Assembly (NCBI GenBank): GCA_016713525.1
Contig: JADJOZ010000036.1
Span: 1-19,149, forward strand
Direction: 5' to 3'
DNA length: 19,149 nt
Origin: Bacteroidota bacterium
Lineage (GTDB): Bacteria; Bacteroidota; Bacteroidia; AKYH767-A; OLB10
The translations under genes were made by a program, and so were the position numbers. Positions 9,947-18,935 of the stretch are shown here, piece by piece. A model generated the notes under the pieces. It made no database searches, was not told the origin of the DNA, and saw nothing but the letters and a program-made list of their open reading frames with translations. Numbering within the stretch: position 1 is the first letter of the stretch; every line of letters begins with the position of its first letter.

Positions 9947-10152
9947 GATTTTGGATTTTTGGAGATGAAGCCGGGTTTTGACAAATTAAGAACTAAAAGA
10001 ACAAATGTCGAAATCAACAAATCGGACTCAGGAGAATCAATTCAATGACACTTTAATGTAAACGTTTTTACTCTAAGGATTACTCCTCTGTGACAGAGTT
10101 TCAGACGAAATGTAACTTTTAACCTCGACAAAGAAATACGCAGAAATCACAT

Positions 10153-10620
10153 TCAGCTATTATGGGCCTTCATTTTAGTCAGCTCAACTTCCAGCTTGTC
10201 AAAGTTCTCTCATTTTTATCTATTACATATGGTTTAGTTTCCTACATTCTTCTTCCGTCTCGAATAGCATTTTGAAAAACAAGTTTTGTTTTGTCACTTC
10301 CCATATCCTCAAAGTAGCGACAACCCGAAAAAGTGGTTTGAGGCGTTTGCAAGCGATAAGTGAGGCTCTCAATCTTATAAATTATCATCTATTTGCATAA
10401 TTCCCTTTATCGGGACTTCATGCATTATAAAAACCCATTTGCCTCCAACCCGAAAGTCAAATCTCAGCTAAATGTATTCGTGAATCCTTTGGGCCCCCAC
10501 CAGTTTTTTAAATGATTGGGATTAGACCAGGCGCGAAACAGGGCTACTCTTTGCGGCATTAAAAATCTGGAAGCTTACCATTTCTTGATGCTGATGTTGT
10601 TTGTAAATGGTTGTTGTCAT
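10153..10620 (-). CDS. AHSA1/SRPBCC-domain protein (frameshifted)
   Basis: The start is ATG 10620 (MTTTIYKQHQHQEMVSFQIF). Stitched frames give NPNHLKNWWGPKGFTNTF and FDFRVGGKWVFIMH, the hallmark of the Activator-of-Hsp90-ATPase-like branch of the START/SRPBCC fold. The C-terminal part is FETEEECRKL, then ENFDKLEVELTKMKAHNS before TGA 10153-10155, also typical. About 156 residues, the usual length. These proteins bind small hydrophobic ligands or act as stress-related helpers; the ligand is unknown. The gene lies downstream of a flavodoxin gene on the same strand, separated by about 220 bases of unclear sequence. At least seven indels. Confidence 0.85.
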
Positions 10621-10638
10621 ATTTTTGTAATTTCTTTA

Positions 10639-10837
10639 TTCAGAATTTGGAATAACTTGTTGCAGTGTCTCGCACAGTTGGTCAAAACTATAAAAAGAAG
10701 GATTATAGGCAAATTCCTGCTTCCAGCAGGTACAAAGTCAACTTTAGCAAATATAATTTCCTCAAACTTCTGAAAGATGGAAAATAGTTCTTTAATAGCG
10801 AAACAGAAAACATTTAGACCTGCAAAGGAAATGCTAC
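10639..10837 (-). other. Possible small or damaged gene between flavodoxin and AHSA1 genes
   Basis: A minus-strand open frame (10844-10617) contains a readable stretch, FAIKELFSIFQKFEEIIFAK then VDFVPAGSRNLPII; another frame contains FYSFDQLCETLQQVIPNSE before a stop. Together they could be one frame-broken small protein of about 60 residues. I do not recognise a family. It may equally be non-coding. Confidence 0.25.
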
Positions 10838-11387
10838 TCAACATCGGAGTTTATCCCGGTATGCTTTGCCTGAAAATATTGATACGTTTTAGTAATTCTT
10901 CACCAAAGTTAGCATTCGTAAATTTTGGTTTCACCTAATGCTATAATCTTTTTCATTGTATCCTGTTATTAATGAAGTCGAAAATGCAGCGGTGGCTCCG
11001 GCCCATTTTATCGGCTACTGCTTTAAATTTATTTAGTACCGTGTTATATCCATATTTGCCATCTTTATCGCTTTCGATTCACAGGGAGCAGCAAATGAAC
11101 AACTTTGGTTTGTCGGATACGCATTTTCAAATACTTAAGGGTGCAATAAGTAGCCCTCCCCATACCGGTCCGATCAAATTATTTCATCATACTTCCTGAT
11201 TGTGCTCATGGAAGTATCTCTAGAACAGAAATATTCATAAGAGAGGTTAAAAGAAACAAGATTCGGTATTGTTAATCCCGGGTTTTATCACTTCAATATC
11301 ACAGGTAAATTCTCTGGATAACTTTTCAGCGACGAACCTGCAGAAATTGCCGGTTTTTGAACAGTAAAGGATAAGATACTTCTTCAT
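10838..11387 (-). CDS. Flavodoxin-domain protein (frameshifted)
   Basis: The start is ATG 11387 (MKKYLILYCSKTGN), the flavodoxin phosphate-binding loop pattern with S/T near G-N. It continues with RFVAEKLSREFTCDIEVIKP, DEIILIGPVWGGLLIAPL (the conserved GPVWGG loop), and SDKDGKYGYNTVLNKFKAVA and ATAAFSTSLITG in shifted frames. The C terminus is IYDANFGEELLKRINIF then KAYRDKLRC before TGA 10838-10840. About 180 residues. Such proteins bind FMN and carry electrons or act as NAD(P)H-dependent quinone or flavin reductase-like enzymes; the partner is not visible. It is upstream of the AHSA1-like gene and may share a transcript with it. About six indels. Confidence 0.85.
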
Positions 11388-11984
11388 GGTTTTTATTTAA
11401 ACAAAGATATTTGAGGTTTTCACTTTTTGGGGAATGTGTTTTAAGGAAGTCGATGAAAGTAATTTAAACAGGGAAACACAGAACCGGTGTCAGAAGAGGA
11501 TACCTCATGTCTTTCCTGAACAATTAACCTTATTCTATGGAAGGTAATTTCGGAATTCAATTGAAATTTTACAAATGATTTTTGAGCACTAATTAAATCT
11601 TTACCATTATTTTCACATCTTAAAAGTAATTTCAGAAACCTCCCGAAAAAAATGATCTTAGGTAATCCTGGTTAAGACTTGCGTCAGAAAAACTAAAATG
11701 CCTTAATCAATATAAGGGATTAATTAACAAGGAATATGAACGGTAAGAGTTTTTTCACAAATCACACGTTTAATAATCCTCGATAAATTAAGGCATATAA
11801 GTAGGGGCTTTAACTTTAAAGGTTTCTTAATGGATGCAACACCAATAACAGAAAGCACAATTCCTGCCCCGAAATGTGCACCGAAGGATAAACATATATT
11901 TAAATTTTTGGTTAATTGAGTAAATTGCGAGCAAGAGTATGCAATTCAAATGTTCCGACTCTCACGGAGTTATATAGTTTACTT
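11388..11984. other. Stretch with no firm gene
   Basis: It contains at most a fragment of a small membrane protein on the minus strand (listed separately at 11724-11910). The rest, 11388-11720, has stops in all frames and no recognisable motif. Hairpins followed by T-runs were not found. Confidence 0.5.
11724..11910 (-). pseudogene. Possible fragment of a small membrane protein
   Basis: The minus strand reads LSFGAHFGAGIVLSVIGVAS then IKKPLKLKPLLICLNL and ends at TAA 11724-11726. The Gly-rich hydrophobic first half looks like a membrane helix, followed by a basic loop. I see no convincing start codon in frame, and the downstream part looks frameshifted. I do not assign a family. Confidence 0.3.
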
Positions 11985-12480
11985 TTATTTTAGACTTGCT
12001 ACATCGACATTAGGTGGACAGTCCTTGAGGAAATCTTTGCAAACATTTTGTCTTTTCATAAGTCATATTTTTGTCACTGTACATAAAAGCATCTTTCCAG
12101 AGACTGTCACCGAAATTGTAACAATTAAATGAATTGGTATGGAAGCAATGGAGTAATAACCATGAATGAGCGGATAAACAATAAAGCCGGAATAGTCCAG
12201 CCATAATGCTTTAGCTTGGCATATCTAAGCTTAAAGTGGCTTACATCATTTAAGGAAATAACCATACATTTTTTTGTCTCTTCTACCAATACTACAATTC
12301 TATTGTTGTCAATTGCAATTAATTCACCCTTAATTTTGGGAAGCCGACTTTGAATTATTTTAATGTATGAGCCGTATTCATTAACATCAATTCGGATGAA
12401 GTTGGTAAATATCCCGGAGTTGAGCAACTAGTGAATATAATTAACAAAAAAGGAATTATTAGTGCGAAATTAGTTTTCAT
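11985..12480 (-). CDS. Small lipoprotein, unknown function (frameshifted)
   Basis: The start is ATG 12480 (MKTNFALIIPFLLIIFTSCS), a lipoprotein signal with a lipobox ending at Cys19. After this come a short linker and an uninterrupted stretch with IIQSRLPKIKGELIAIDNNR and IVVLVEETKKCMVISLNDVS, then HFKLRYAKLKHYGWTIPALL, which leads into a probable membrane helix (LFIPLIHGYYSIASI, next frame). The tail is MKRQNVCKDFLKDCPPNVDV before TAA 11985-11987. About 165 residues. The region ELIAIDNNRIVVL has the look of a small beta domain. Its start overlaps the stop of the upstream large lipoprotein gene by 11 bases, so the two are likely translated together. Anchoring in a membrane is inferred. Indels near 12380, 12150 and 12030. 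Confidence 0.7.
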
Positions 12481-14060
12481 AGTATGAGAATGCTTTTGTG
12501 TCAACTTTTGAATTCCAAAATTCTTCTTCCATAGTGGATTCGTACTTTTTGTAAAATTTTGCTTCTTCCCGAAGATACTTTTTCGGATTATCAACCATCT
12601 GTTTAAGTTTTAATAAATCTTTATCTTTTAACCAATGCTCGCGCATCCATTCCAGATCATGCCCTTTGGAGTAAAGGAAAAATTCATAAGTGGCATTCGC
12701 ATCAGGAAGAATAAAATCGAATTTATAATTACTACCTGGCATTGAAAGCAGATATTTATCGGGAGCGTTAATTTAACCAATGCCAGTTGGTCTAATGTTC
12801 CTTTATTGTAGATTGCTATGGGGTATATTTCTTTTGGTTTAACAATCTGCTTAATATTTGTGAGCGATACATAATCTATGCGCCACAAGCCCTTGTTCAA
12901 AACAAGTTTAATTTTGACCTTTTCATTGCAATTCGTATTATGAAAAGGGATGAATTGCCTGTTAATAGCAATGGGTCCCGTCTCATTTATTGTGGATTGT
13001 TTTTCCCAATTATTTGATTTCTCGTTCCACAAAAACATTCAACCCTCCGAGTGCTTTTGTTGTGGCATCACAAATTATTTTTCATTTTCTCATTTGTTTC
13101 CAAAACCGAAAACACATCACTCACATTATCCCCCATATAACCCATGGCACTATAGAATAAATATGTGGTCATCAATGTTTGGCGAAAATTTAAAAAGAAG
13201 GCCTAGATTTTCAGTGTTATTAACATGGTTATAGGTTAAGAATATTTCTTCTTTGCTGCATAAATTCTTTTCATCAGACAATGAAAATCTTTCCTGACGA
13301 TCCGGGTCCTTTAAAATTGTTGTAATATCTCCTTCATTCGCGATTGCACGAGATACTGAGTAATCATTTTCACAGAGGTAAAAATCGTTGGTTGGTGTTT
13401 GATAAACACGTTCTCCTTTTTCAAGCGGGAAAGCAAAAAGTTTTACATTTTTAACACAATGTGTTTCTAGTGCTTCATTTTTCATTGTGATTGAAAAACA
13501 TTATAGTTATATTATGGTGATTTAAAGCGTCAATATCATAATATTCCATTGATGGTGATATAGCATTGGAAAACCCTTCTGCATCTGCATAATGGAAATT
13601 ATCGCTTTCATGGATGTAAAAAAGTAGGACATGAGCCGAAACAAGCCTTGGGATTTGTGAGGCAAAAGTCTAAAACAACATCAAGTCCGGCCAATAAGCT
13701 TAGAGCAGTAATTCTGCCTGCCTCCGGATTTACAATTTTGAATTCGTTTCAAAAATCGCAACGCTGTCTATGGGTATATTGATGTAACCTTGAAAAGTTT
13801 GTTGACGATTAAAATCATACTGTGTTCCGTTGCCGCCAAACAGTATTCAGGGTGGTATCAATTGCCCAGCTATCTTTCAATATGCAAACCGTACCATTTT
13901 TTTAGAGATGCTTTCAAAAACGGTTTTTTCGTCAGGTTTTTTGTTTCGTGAATTAAAGTATTCTTTTCTGTATAATTTGATCGAAAATAGTATGTATTAC
14001 ATGCTTGTATGCCTACCAGGAGGACAATTATTGACAGAAGATAAAAGAGGCCATTTTCAT
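12470..14060 (-). CDS. Large lipoprotein of an uncharacterised Bacteroidota family (frameshifted)
   Basis: The likely start is ATG 14060 (MKMASFIF, then LIVLLVGIQAC), a lipoprotein signal with Cys after IQA; an upstream ATG at 14109 in a different frame is less likely. Stitched blocks are NGTQYDFNRQ, INIPIDSVAIFETNSKIVNP, EAGRITALS, LDFCLTNPKACFGSCPTFYI, ADAEGFSNAISPSMEYYDID, ALETHCVKNVKLFAFPLEKG, ERFSLSDEKN, KEEIFLTYNHV, then NETGPIAINRQFIPFH, KGLWRIDYVSLTNI and YEFFLYSKGHDLEWMREHWL. The CFGSCPTFY and ETHC cysteines are notable. It ends at TAA 12470. About 530 residues. The pattern resembles a conserved hypothetical family I remember only without a known role. No catalytic motif is visible. 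The companion small lipoprotein overlaps its end. Confidence 0.7.
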
Positions 14061-14413
14061 CGTTTCTATGATTTATTTTGTCTGTTAGAATTACCTCTAA
14101 CGACGGCATTAAAGAGGAAAAAACCGGCTAATTTCCCCTTATCAAACATTTATTTCATGGCAACATGATTTATCCGGTTCAAAACCGATGCTTTTTTAAA
14201 TAGATTCATTATTGCATCAAGTGGCATTCAGATCAAAACTACAAAGAAGAATCGATTACCAAATTGTAATAGAGCACATAAAAAAAGACCTGCTTCTGTC
14301 AAACAAGCCTCTTATATTTCGTCATATTACATTTTTTTTCATGGCATCAAGTTCTCATACTGGGTCAAAGTTTAAGTAGTTGCCATTTCTATCTGATTCA
14401 ATTCAATTACAAA
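14061..14413. other. Intergenic stretch with a terminator
   Basis: This separates the lipoprotein pair from the propeller gene to the right. It holds one good minus-strand terminator (14280-14310), listed separately, and the presumed promoter of the lipoprotein pair. The plus-strand open frame at 13830-14168 overlaps the lipoprotein gene antisense and is not supported. Confidence 0.6.
14280..14310 (-). terminator. Intrinsic terminator of the propeller gene at 14414-15983
   Basis: On the minus strand, AGGCTTGTTT (plus 14301-14310) pairs with AAGCAGGTCT (plus 14286-14295) over ten positions, three of them G-T wobbles, around the loop GACAG. A run of seven T (plus A 14280-14286) follows, overlapping the last pair. 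It lies about 105 bases after the stop codon of the gene to its right. Confidence 0.7.
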
Positions 14414-15983
14414 CTATCGGACAATTACTTTTCCGGTATAGTGATTTTTATTATCAGTAGCTTTTATAAAATAAATTTTCGCAAAAATTTCCCAAATTAA
14501 TTTCATGCTTATCAGATAAAATCAATGTTTTCAAAATTATTTCTCCAAGGACATTTAAAACGGTTAATTCAATAGTGGTTTTTGAAAATTAGAAATATTT
14601 ATAGTAAAAATACCAGATGAAGGGTTTGGGAAAATATCAATTATATTAGAGTTGGCAAATTCTTCAATGTTGGTTGTACAGAACGTTGATATAACTGTTC
14701 CGCTTTTAATGGAAAGTGTGGGTGTTGAAACCAATGTAGCCGGAGATGTAGTAACTGTTGGAGGATTGTTTATTTGAGTTGAGGTTGAATTAACAATGGT
14801 TGCAACATTGGTTTGATTGCAAGCACTATTGCCTAAACTATCCGTTGTAAATAAGTAGAGATTGTTCATTAACAAACCGGAATTATTCGTTAACCCAGCT
14901 GCAACAAACCCACCTTCAAGAGTTTGTCTTGCAGAAGTTCCATTTTCATCACCAGAAGCTCCAAAAGTTTTTGACCAATGGGGGTTACCTGTCGAGTCTA
15001 ATCTGATTAAGTAAAAATCAAATAAACCATTTCCGAAACTATCTGTTGAACCAGAGATAATATATCCATTATCATTAAGTTGTTGTACAGACCCCATACT
15101 TTCAAAACCTATTCCACCATATGCTTTTGTCCAAAGGGTATCTCCCACTTCATCAGTCCTTATTAAATAGATATCATAGCTGCCAGCACCAAAACTTGAA
15201 GTGTAGCCAACTATTACATATCCGCTATCAGACGTTATTTGAATTTCTGAACCATATTCATTTCCCGGTCCACCATAAGTTTTTGACCAAAGCAGATTAC
15301 CAACGCTGTCAGTTTTAATTAAAAACAAATCACCCCCTGCTCCGAAACTTAAAGTTTGACCTGCCAGAATATATCCTCCATCGTAGGTTTGACGTACAGA
15401 ATTTCTCAAGTCATAATTCGTACCTCCATATGTTTTTTGACCATTGCAAGTTGCCAACACTATCTACTTTTATAAGATAAACATCATCTTGACCTACGCC
15501 AAAACTTTGAGTAACTCCTTTAATGATATATCCATTATCAAAAGTTTGTTGCACACAATAGCTTTGTTCCATATCTACACTGCCTCCATATGTTTTACTC
15601 CATTGAACATTTCCGACAGAGTCTGTTTTTACTAAAAGCACATCGGTATTACCAATACTAGAGGTAAAGCCCGTAGCTATAAAACCTAAATCATTTGTTT
15701 GCTGGATAAAATAAAACCCTTCATTTCCAGGTGTTCCAAATGTTTTCGTCCAAATCGTATCACCGAAACTATTTAGTTTTATGAGTAAGGCATCATAATT
15801 TCCAACGCCAAAACTTGTGGTTGCTCCTGCTGCCAAATAGCAACTATCGACGGTAGGAATAACAAAATAACCCTAGTCCAATTGGCGATACACCACTATA
15901 TGTTTTTGGAATTTTATTTGAGAAAAACTCTCTGAACATGCAAATATTAAAACCAGACTTGTTAATATAATATGTGTTTTCAT
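14414..15983 (-). CDS. T9SS-exported beta-propeller-like protein with about seven repeats
   Basis: The start is ATG 15983 (MKTHIILTSLVLIFACSESF), a signal peptide. About seven repeats of 51-54 residues follow, each with the order (W)SKTYGGxxxE, SVQQTxDxGYIIxGxTxSFG, then YLIKxDSxGNxxW; positions run from about 15900 to 14850. A Ser/Thr/Pro-rich linker (STSTQINNPPTVTTSPATL) leads to FCTTNIEEF and DIFPNPSSGIFTINISNF, the opening of a type A T9SS sorting domain. Its last part, TVLNVLGEIILKTL and YTGKVIVR, is in shifted frames, ending at TAG 14414-14416. About 520 residues. It probably acts at the cell surface; the ligand is unknown. Indels are few (near 15870, 15440, 14570 and 14480). It begins 55 bases after the next T9SS gene ends, so the two may be cotranscribed. 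Confidence 0.85.
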
Positions 15984-16038
15984 TGTAATTGGAATGTATA
16001 AGTTGAGTTCTTGAATATTATTCCCTGCAATCACTTCA

Positions 16039-17030
16039 CTAATTACTAACAATAAACTTTTTTGTCAGCTGCACCTTTCCATCGGGAGCCATAATTTTCA
16101 TCAAATATAAACCATTAGCAAAGTCACTGACGGGAAAAAGATGAATACCCGGAAGGAAGTTTTTAGTAACTACTTTTTGACCTGAAATGGAATAAAGTTC
16201 AAGTAATAACTCCTGATGTGTAGAAGTACATTCAATAGTGTTGGCAGTGAAAAACACTTCGACCCCAGGATTTGTAACAGCAGGTATTCCGGTAGTTGCA
16301 TTGCAACTGTCAGCACTTTTGATTCCTTGAAATTGGAAGTTATCAAGATACTTGGCTCCACCCCAGGCGGTCCCTGAAAATGAAACCCGACTGCTGTATC
16401 GACATACAACAAACTATCTGTAAATACAATATCAGAATTGCCTGCTGGAATTGGTGGCGTAAGTCCGGTAGGCCCTAAATCATTCAATTGTGCTTCTGCA
16501 GTTACTTCATATAAAGCAGGTATGGGCATATCATAACTGGTACTCAATATGAATTCGTACCAATGATTGTGAATCAGGTTTACAGGAAACGGATTGTTGG
16601 CGGCAAAATAACTGACTATCTGAATTTTTTTATCATAAGTAATTGAAGCGATTACATAGTGATTGAAATCGGCAATAGGATTCAGATAAATTGTAACTGC
16701 CCTGTCGTAATTAATGGGATTAATCAGGGTAGAGTCGTACTTAAATGAAATCCGGGCATCATTTGAATATAGGGATGAATTCATGTATTTAGAACAATAA
16801 ATAGCATTATTGTTTCCCCAGCTTTCTGTTGTTGGTACGGTTAGACAACCACCGGTAATACCATTCGAGGAGACAGGAGTTAACAAGATACTTCCTGAAA
16901 AATTGTTCACCAGGTCATTGTCGGAAGGACTCACATAATTATTAAATAAAATGGTTTCGGTTACCGGTTGTGACATGGCTTCAAAACACATGAATAAAAA
17001 TATTATTCCAAAATTAAGAGCTGCTTTCAT
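16039..17030 (-). CDS. T9SS-exported surface protein, unknown ligand (one frameshift)
   Basis: The start is ATG 17030 (MKAALNFGIIFLFMCFEAMS), with a signal peptide likely cut after AMSQ. The N-terminal two thirds read without break and include ETILFNNYVSPSDNDLVNNF, ARISFKYDSTLINPINYDRA, SYFAANNPFPVNLIHNHWYE and FTDSLLYVDTAVGFHF. One shift near 16375 restores SGTAWGGAKYLDNFQFQGIK. It continues with a sorting domain: VTNPGVEVFFTANTIE, LELYSISGQKVV, GIHLFPVSDFANGLYLMKI and KFIVSN before the stop at 16039-16041. About 330 residues. The body resembles a jelly-roll, LamG-like carbohydrate-binding fold in length and in the final LDNF(Q)F motif, but this is an inference. It is the first of two neighbouring T9SS cargo genes. 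Confidence 0.8.
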
Positions 17031-17080
17031 AATAGAGGATTTTTTATTTATTTATGAAGAGATTAATTAAAGTTAAAGGT

Positions 17081-17095
17081 GAAAGTACAACTTTC
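17081..17095 (-). terminator. Perfect hairpin GAAAGT-TGT-ACTTTC downstream of the hydrolase gene
   Basis: Six-base arms are exactly complementary around a three-base loop, fifteen bases after the hydrolase stop codon. No proper T-tract follows on the minus strand (the sequence is ACCTTTAACTTT), so it is a weak terminator or an attenuating hairpin. Confidence 0.3.
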
Positions 17096-17109
17096 TTCTC
17101 AATTTGTTA

Positions 17110-18030
17110 CTACTGCGCCATTAACCATTTTATAAGATGCACCGGTTCTGCAATGCTCCAGGAATTCGGATGCCTGGTGTTATCGGATTTTCGATATCCT
17201 TTGTTGGTGGTAGTAATCAAAACAGCATTCTTGTTACCTAATCTTTGCAGCTCATTTATCATGCCGGTATGGTCGGCAATATTATTATAGAAATGTCATA
17301 TCCACGCTCCTCTAACCACCATTGAATTTCAGGCTCTGTAACAATCATTAGGGAGTATTGATTAGATTTTTTACAGCTTTTGGGTTGTGTCGGAAAACGA
17401 ATAAGGAGAAAAATTATAATAATTTTCCAATGCAGTTTTTGGTGTTCCGTTCGCTTCTTTTTCTATTCTTTCTATCATATAAAAAACCTCTTTGTTGACT
17501 TGAACCTGATCCGATAATCTAACTACTCTTTTAGCTCCATTATAATACCGTTCCCAGTCAAGGATCGGGTTAATTGTAAAAACAGCTTTTGGTTTAATCG
17601 AATAGTTTTCCTGCACAGCTAATTCCCCAAATTTTACAGCGCAAGTTCCTCCAATGGCAAATCCACCTATGAAAAAGTCTTTGTTTTGTAATTGATATTT
17701 GGTGACTACCAGATTAATAATTTCCTTTAACGATTGCTGCGATGCAACATCACTTCCAAAATAAGATGCACCTGTAGCTAACAACGGAATAATAGTTAAA
17801 ATGCCTTGTTGTGCGGCATAGGCAGGAATTTCTGTCTGGGACAAAACTCCTTTTGGAGAATTTCCATATCCATCCAATAAAATCAGAAATGAATTTACCT
17901 TTTCAGGAATCACAGCAACATACATATTTGTAGTGCTGTCATTCGGATTCAGGTAAATCGTTTCAATTGTTTGTCCCTGCGAAACGGATGAAATAAAAAG
18001 AAGAAGAATAAGGAAATTAATTTTTGGCAT
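17110..18030 (-). CDS. Exported alpha/beta-hydrolase-fold protein with an altered nucleophile elbow
   Basis: The start is ATG 18030 (MPKINFLILLLFISSVSQGQ), a signal peptide. The fold features are FLILLDGYGNSP (first strand and oxyanion-side loop), EIPAYAAQQGILTIIPLL, LVVTKYQLQNKDFFIGGFAI with GGTCAVKFGE, and a C-terminal part in shifted frames: IADHTGMINELQRLGNKNAV, LITTTNKGYRKSDNTRHPNS, WSIAEPVHLIKWLMAQ, ending at TAG 17110-17112. The usual G-x-S-x-G is G-F-A-I-G here, with Ala125 (GCC, plus 17656-17658) where serine is expected. A candidate catalytic His is in TRHPNSWS. About 307 residues. It may be a non-enzymatic relative, or the base may be a sequencing error. One or two indels occur between 17370 and 17300. 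Confidence 0.75.
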
Positions 18031-18135
18031 CTTAGGTGAGGTTTAAAAAATTCAGGATACTTTTTTCATGTTTAAATGGGACAGAATTTACAAAGTTACT
18101 AATTAAAGGTTGGACAATTTATTTTACATTTACCC

Positions 18136-18475
18136 ATGGTATGCGATGAAAAACTGGCAGAGCGTATCAGAACGAGGCTGGCAATGCTGTCGAATGTGGA
18201 AGAAAAGAAAATGATGGGAGGAATCACCTTCATGTACAATGATAAAATGTGCGTGGAGTTTATAAAGACAACCTGATGCGTCAGATTGACCCCGAACAGC
18301 ATGAACAGGCAATTAAACGGCCCGGCTGCAAAACCATGGACTTACCAGCCGGCCTATGATTGGCTTTGTGCTTAATGATGACCCGGGAATGAAGACGCAA
18401 AAGGAATTTGATTTTTGGATAGGAATGGCTTTGGAATTTAACTCACGGGCGAAGTCGGGAAAACGAAAGAAATAA
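18136..18475 (+). CDS. TfoX/Sxy N-terminal-domain protein (frameshifted)
   Basis: The start is ATG 18136 (MVCDEKLAERIRTRLAMLSN). It continues with VEEKKMMGGITFMYNDKMCV, then in another frame YKDNLMCRIDP, EQHEQAIKRPGCKTMDL, IGFVLNDDPGMKTQKEFDFW and IGMALEFNSRAKSGKRKK before TAA 18473-18475. This order (EEKKMxGGIxFM, KMCVGV, LMxRIDP, PGCxxMDx, GFVL, lysine-rich tail) is the short, stand-alone TfoX N-terminal domain family, about 112 residues. In gammaproteobacteria the full-length relative controls competence; stand-alone forms in Bacteroidota have no firm role. It is the only plus-strand gene here and is divergent from the hydrolase gene, with about 105 bases between them. Indels near 18255 and 18345. 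Confidence 0.85.
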
Positions 18476-18748
18476 TGAAAAATCCTGTCGGCATAATAAT
18501 GCCTATTTGGTGTAATAATATCTGTTACAGTGAGTTTGTGAGTTGAAGAAAGTCCCCGGCATTCACACGCTGTGTTTTAATTTTAATATTTGCCGGATTT
18601 TACTATTCAACTTACTGCTACAAGTGGAATGTCAGCGAAGAAAGTGATATTGGTTAAGTGAGTATTTTTGAATCTATTCAAACCAAATGAAGCATACGGA
18701 AATCTTTTCTACCAACCAATTCCCCCTATTACTTACACCTTATTTTCC
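18476..18748. other. Intergenic stretch without a clear gene
   Basis: Just after the TfoX-like stop there is a small hairpin GGCAT-AATA-ATGCC (18490-18503) without a T-tract. The rest has stops in all frames and no recognisable motif. It leads into the hairpin array. Confidence 0.5.
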
Positions 18749-18933
18749 AATGACGCGGCTCTGCCGCCAATGACACAGCTTGACTGTTAATGACAGCAGC
18801 TCTGCTGCTAATGACAGCGGCCTTGCCGCCAATGACACAGCTTGACTGTTAATGACAGCAGCTCTGCTGCTAATGACAGCGGCCTTGCCGCCAATGACAC
18901 AGCTTGACTGTTAATGACAGCAGCTCTGCTGCT
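18749..18933. repeat. Compound tandem repeat of nine hairpins in a 3x3 order
   Basis: Nine units of 20-21 bases each start with AATGAC and then carry a small inverted repeat. Three unit types alternate in strict order A-B-C: A has arms GCGGC/GCCGC (units at 18749, 18810, 18872), B has ACAG/CTGT (18769, 18831, 18893), and C has AGCAGC/GCTGCT (18789, 18851, 18913). The higher-order period is 61-62 bases and occurs three times. The second and third copies are identical; the first differs only in unit A (AG missing after AATGAC, and loop TCT instead of CTT). The arms differ between types while self-complementarity is kept. All reading frames contain stops. Confidence 0.9.
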
Positions 18934-18935
18934 AA

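Noticed and set aside
13830..14168. Plus-strand open frame of 112 codons
   Set aside because: It is antisense to the N-terminal part of the large lipoprotein gene and has no supporting motif.
18099..18312. Two minus-strand open frames
   Set aside because: They are antisense to the TfoX-like gene, which matches its family in several consecutive blocks.
1..18475. Programmed ribosomal frameshifting as cause of the frame breaks
   Set aside because: Breaks are too many, occur in unrelated genes and go in both directions without a shared slippery site or downstream structure.
18749..18933. CRISPR array
   Set aside because: The constant part is only six bases, the variable parts recur in order and are self-complementary, and no cas gene is present.
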